Shown here in pieces: positions 62,607 to 64,000 of a stretch of DNA of 64,000 nucleotides. The DNA comes from Rahnella victoriana (lineage in GTDB: Bacteria > Pseudomonadota > Gammaproteobacteria > Enterobacterales > Enterobacteriaceae): assembly GCF_004330295.1 (NCBI RefSeq), contig NZ_SJOJ01000028.1, positions 1 through 64,000 on the forward strand, written 5' to 3'. Position 1 is the stretch's first letter; every line of letters begins with the position of its first letter. The notes under the pieces are model-generated. The model worked only from the letters and a program-made list of their open reading frames with translations. It was not told where the DNA came from and did not search any database. A program made the position numbers and the translations under genes.

Positions 62607-62676
62607 CAATCATGTCCCTTCTGATGAATCAATCATGGCTGTATCGGTTTCTGGCGCAAAGAATGCACGCATAAAA

Positions 62677-62698
62677 AACCCCGGGCAAGCCCGGGGTT
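62677..62698 (-). terminator. Terminator after ftsH
   Basis: On the - strand AACCCCGGGCTTGCCCGGGGTT followed by TTTTAT. It lies between ftsH and folP and may be partial, since folP continues the same direction. Confidence 0.8.
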
Positions 62699-62731
62699 GA
62701 GTGTTAACAGCGTTATTTTCCAGTCAGCCGC

Positions 62732-64000
62732 TTATTTGCCGCTGAATTGCTCAAACATCGTGTTGCCAGGGTTCGGCGTACGAGGTTCGTCAACAGGCGT
62801 TGGCGCTTTTGGCGCACCGCCGTCGTTAGAATTGCCGTTACCGTTTTTACCGTTAGCATCATCCCAGCCAGCTGGCGGACGAACTTCTGTACGGTTCATC
62901 AGGTCATCAATTTGCGGAGCATCGATGGTTTCATACTTCATCAGGGCATCTTTCATCGAATGAAGGATATCCATGTTTTCCATCAGCAGCGTACGCGCAC
63001 GAATATAGTTACGTTCAACCAGAGATTTCACTTCCTGATCGATGATGCGGGCAGTTTCATCAGACATATGCTTGGCTTTCGCCACTGAACGGCCGAGGAA
63101 GACTTCGCCTTCTTCTTCCGCATACAGCAACGGACCTAACTTCTCTGAGAAGCCCCACTGCGTCACCATGTTACGCGCAATCGATGTCGCCACTTTGATG
63201 TCATTCGAGGCACCGGTAGAGACTTTTTCCACACCGTAGATGATTTCTTCTGCAAGACGACCACCATAAAGGGTAGAGATCTGGCTTTCGAGTTTCTGAC
63301 GGCTGGCACTGATCGCATCGCCTTCAGGCAGGAAGAAGGTCACACCTAATGCACGGCCACGAGGAATAATCGTCACTTTGTGCACAGGGTCGTGTTCAGG
63401 AACCAGGCGGCCAATAATGGCGTGGCCCGCTTCGTGATACGCGGTAGATTCTTTCTGCGATTCGGTCATCACCATGGAGCGACGTTCAGCACCCATCATG
63501 ATTTTGTCTTTGGCTTTTTCGAACTCAACCATCGACACCACACGTTTGTTACCGCGTGCGGAGAACAATGCCGCTTCGTTGACCAGGTTAGCCAGATCAG
63601 CACCTGAGAAGCCAGGTGTACCACGGGCGATCACTGAAGCATCAACATCGGTAGCCAGCGGAACGCGACGCATGTGAACTTTCAGGATCTGTTCACGGCC
63701 ACGGACATCTGGCAAGCCCACCACAACCTGACGGTCGAAACGGCCCGGACGCAGCAATGCCGGGTCCAGAACATCCGGACGGTTAGTTGCAGCAATCACG
63801 ATGATACCTTCGTTACCTTCGAAGCCATCCATCTCAACCAACATCTGGTTCAGTGTCTGTTCACGTTCATCGTGACCGCCACCTAAACCCGCACCACGCT
63901 GACGGCCAACGGCGTCAATTTCATCGATGAAGATGATACATGGAGCAGCTTTCTTCGCCTGTTCGAACATGTCACGCACGCGGGATGCGCCCACACCGAC
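62732..64000 (-). CDS. ftsH: ATP-dependent membrane zinc protease FtsH (3' part)
   Basis: The last 422 residues of FtsH; the start lies beyond the window. Visible: Walker B IIFIDEID, second region of homology ([19 protein letters not shown]), the zinc protease site [10 protein letters not shown], and a C-terminal Asn/Gly-rich tail. FtsH degrades membrane proteins, sigma-32 and LpxC at the inner membrane. The part before Walker B (membrane helices and Walker A) is outside the window. Confidence 0.97.
   Translation of the reverse strand, partial: VGVGASRVRDMFEQAKKAAPCIIFIDEIDAVGRQRGAGLGGGHDEREQTLNQMLVEMDGFEGNEGIIVIAATNRPDVLDPALLRPGRFDRQVVVGLPDVRGREQILKVHMRRVPLATDVDASVIARGTPGFSGADLANLVNEAALFSARGNKRVVSMVEFEKAKDKIMMGAERRSMVMTESQKESTAYHEAGHAIIGRLVPEHDPVHKVTIIPRGRALGVTFFLPEGDAISASRQKLESQISTLYGGRLAEEIIYGVEKVSTGASNDIKVATSIARNMVTQWGFSEKLGPLLYAEEEGEVFLGRSVAKAKHMSDETARIIDQEVKSLVERNYIRARTLLMENMDILHSMKDALMKYETIDAPQIDDLMNRTEVRPPAGWDDANGKNGNGNSNDGGAPKAPTPVDEPRTPNPGNTMFEQFSGK

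Overview
The window is enterobacterial chromosome. It carries the conserved blocks rlmG-ygjP-ygjR-alx-sstT, treRBC, nrdDG, phnF-N, yhbO-P-Q-S/ubiT-U-V/yhbW/deaD, nlpI-pnp-rpsO-truB-rbfA-infB-nusA-rimP-metY and leuU-secG-glmM-folP-ftsH in the order known from Escherichia coli. Protein divergence from E. coli, the T6SS cluster and the extra genes inserted into these blocks fit a Yersiniaceae-type genome (Rahnella, Ewingella or Serratia relatives). The genus is an inference.

Layout. 1-9076 is the end of a type VI secretion (T6SS) cluster on the + strand: a decayed effector-like gene, PAAR tip, a membrane protein of unknown function, tssM, tssF, tssG and tssJ. 9159-15386 holds rlmG (-) and then ygjP, ygjR, a glutamine amidotransferase, a manganese-riboswitch-controlled alx, and sstT. 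15429-17475 is a small AT-rich accessory island between sstT and mgtA, bounded by broken pieces of ordinary genes. It contains an internally deleted copy of the alx 3' end, a 54-residue internally deleted Hcp, and a two-gene unit that looks like a membrane-acting T6SS effector with its immunity protein. 17607-20630 is mgtA (-) with a PhoP-type promoter and an MgtL-like leader peptide. 20653-24844 is treR-treB-treC for trehalose uptake and cleavage. 25143-27795 is nrdD-nrdG, the anaerobic ribonucleotide reductase with NrdR boxes. 27842-29050 holds two toxin-antitoxin modules (CcdAB-like and HigBA-like); the second lies between 25-bp direct repeats. 29358-36982 is a C-P lyase operon phnFGHIJKLMN ending in a hexapeptide acyltransferase-like gene, without phnCDE, phnO or phnP.

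37058-47181 covers yraR, yhbO, yhbP, yhbQ, yhbS and the oxygen-independent ubiquinone genes ubiT, ubiU and ubiV, then a three-gene HlyD/ABC-2 exporter that lacks its own ATPase, and yhbW. 47267-59768 is the RNA/translation block on the - strand from leuU and metY down to deaD. 59853-64000 is secG, glmM, folP and the 3' part of ftsH, also on the - strand.

The most interesting region is 15429-17475, read as a decaying or recombining orphan Hcp/effector/immunity island that the T6SS at the left end could serve.
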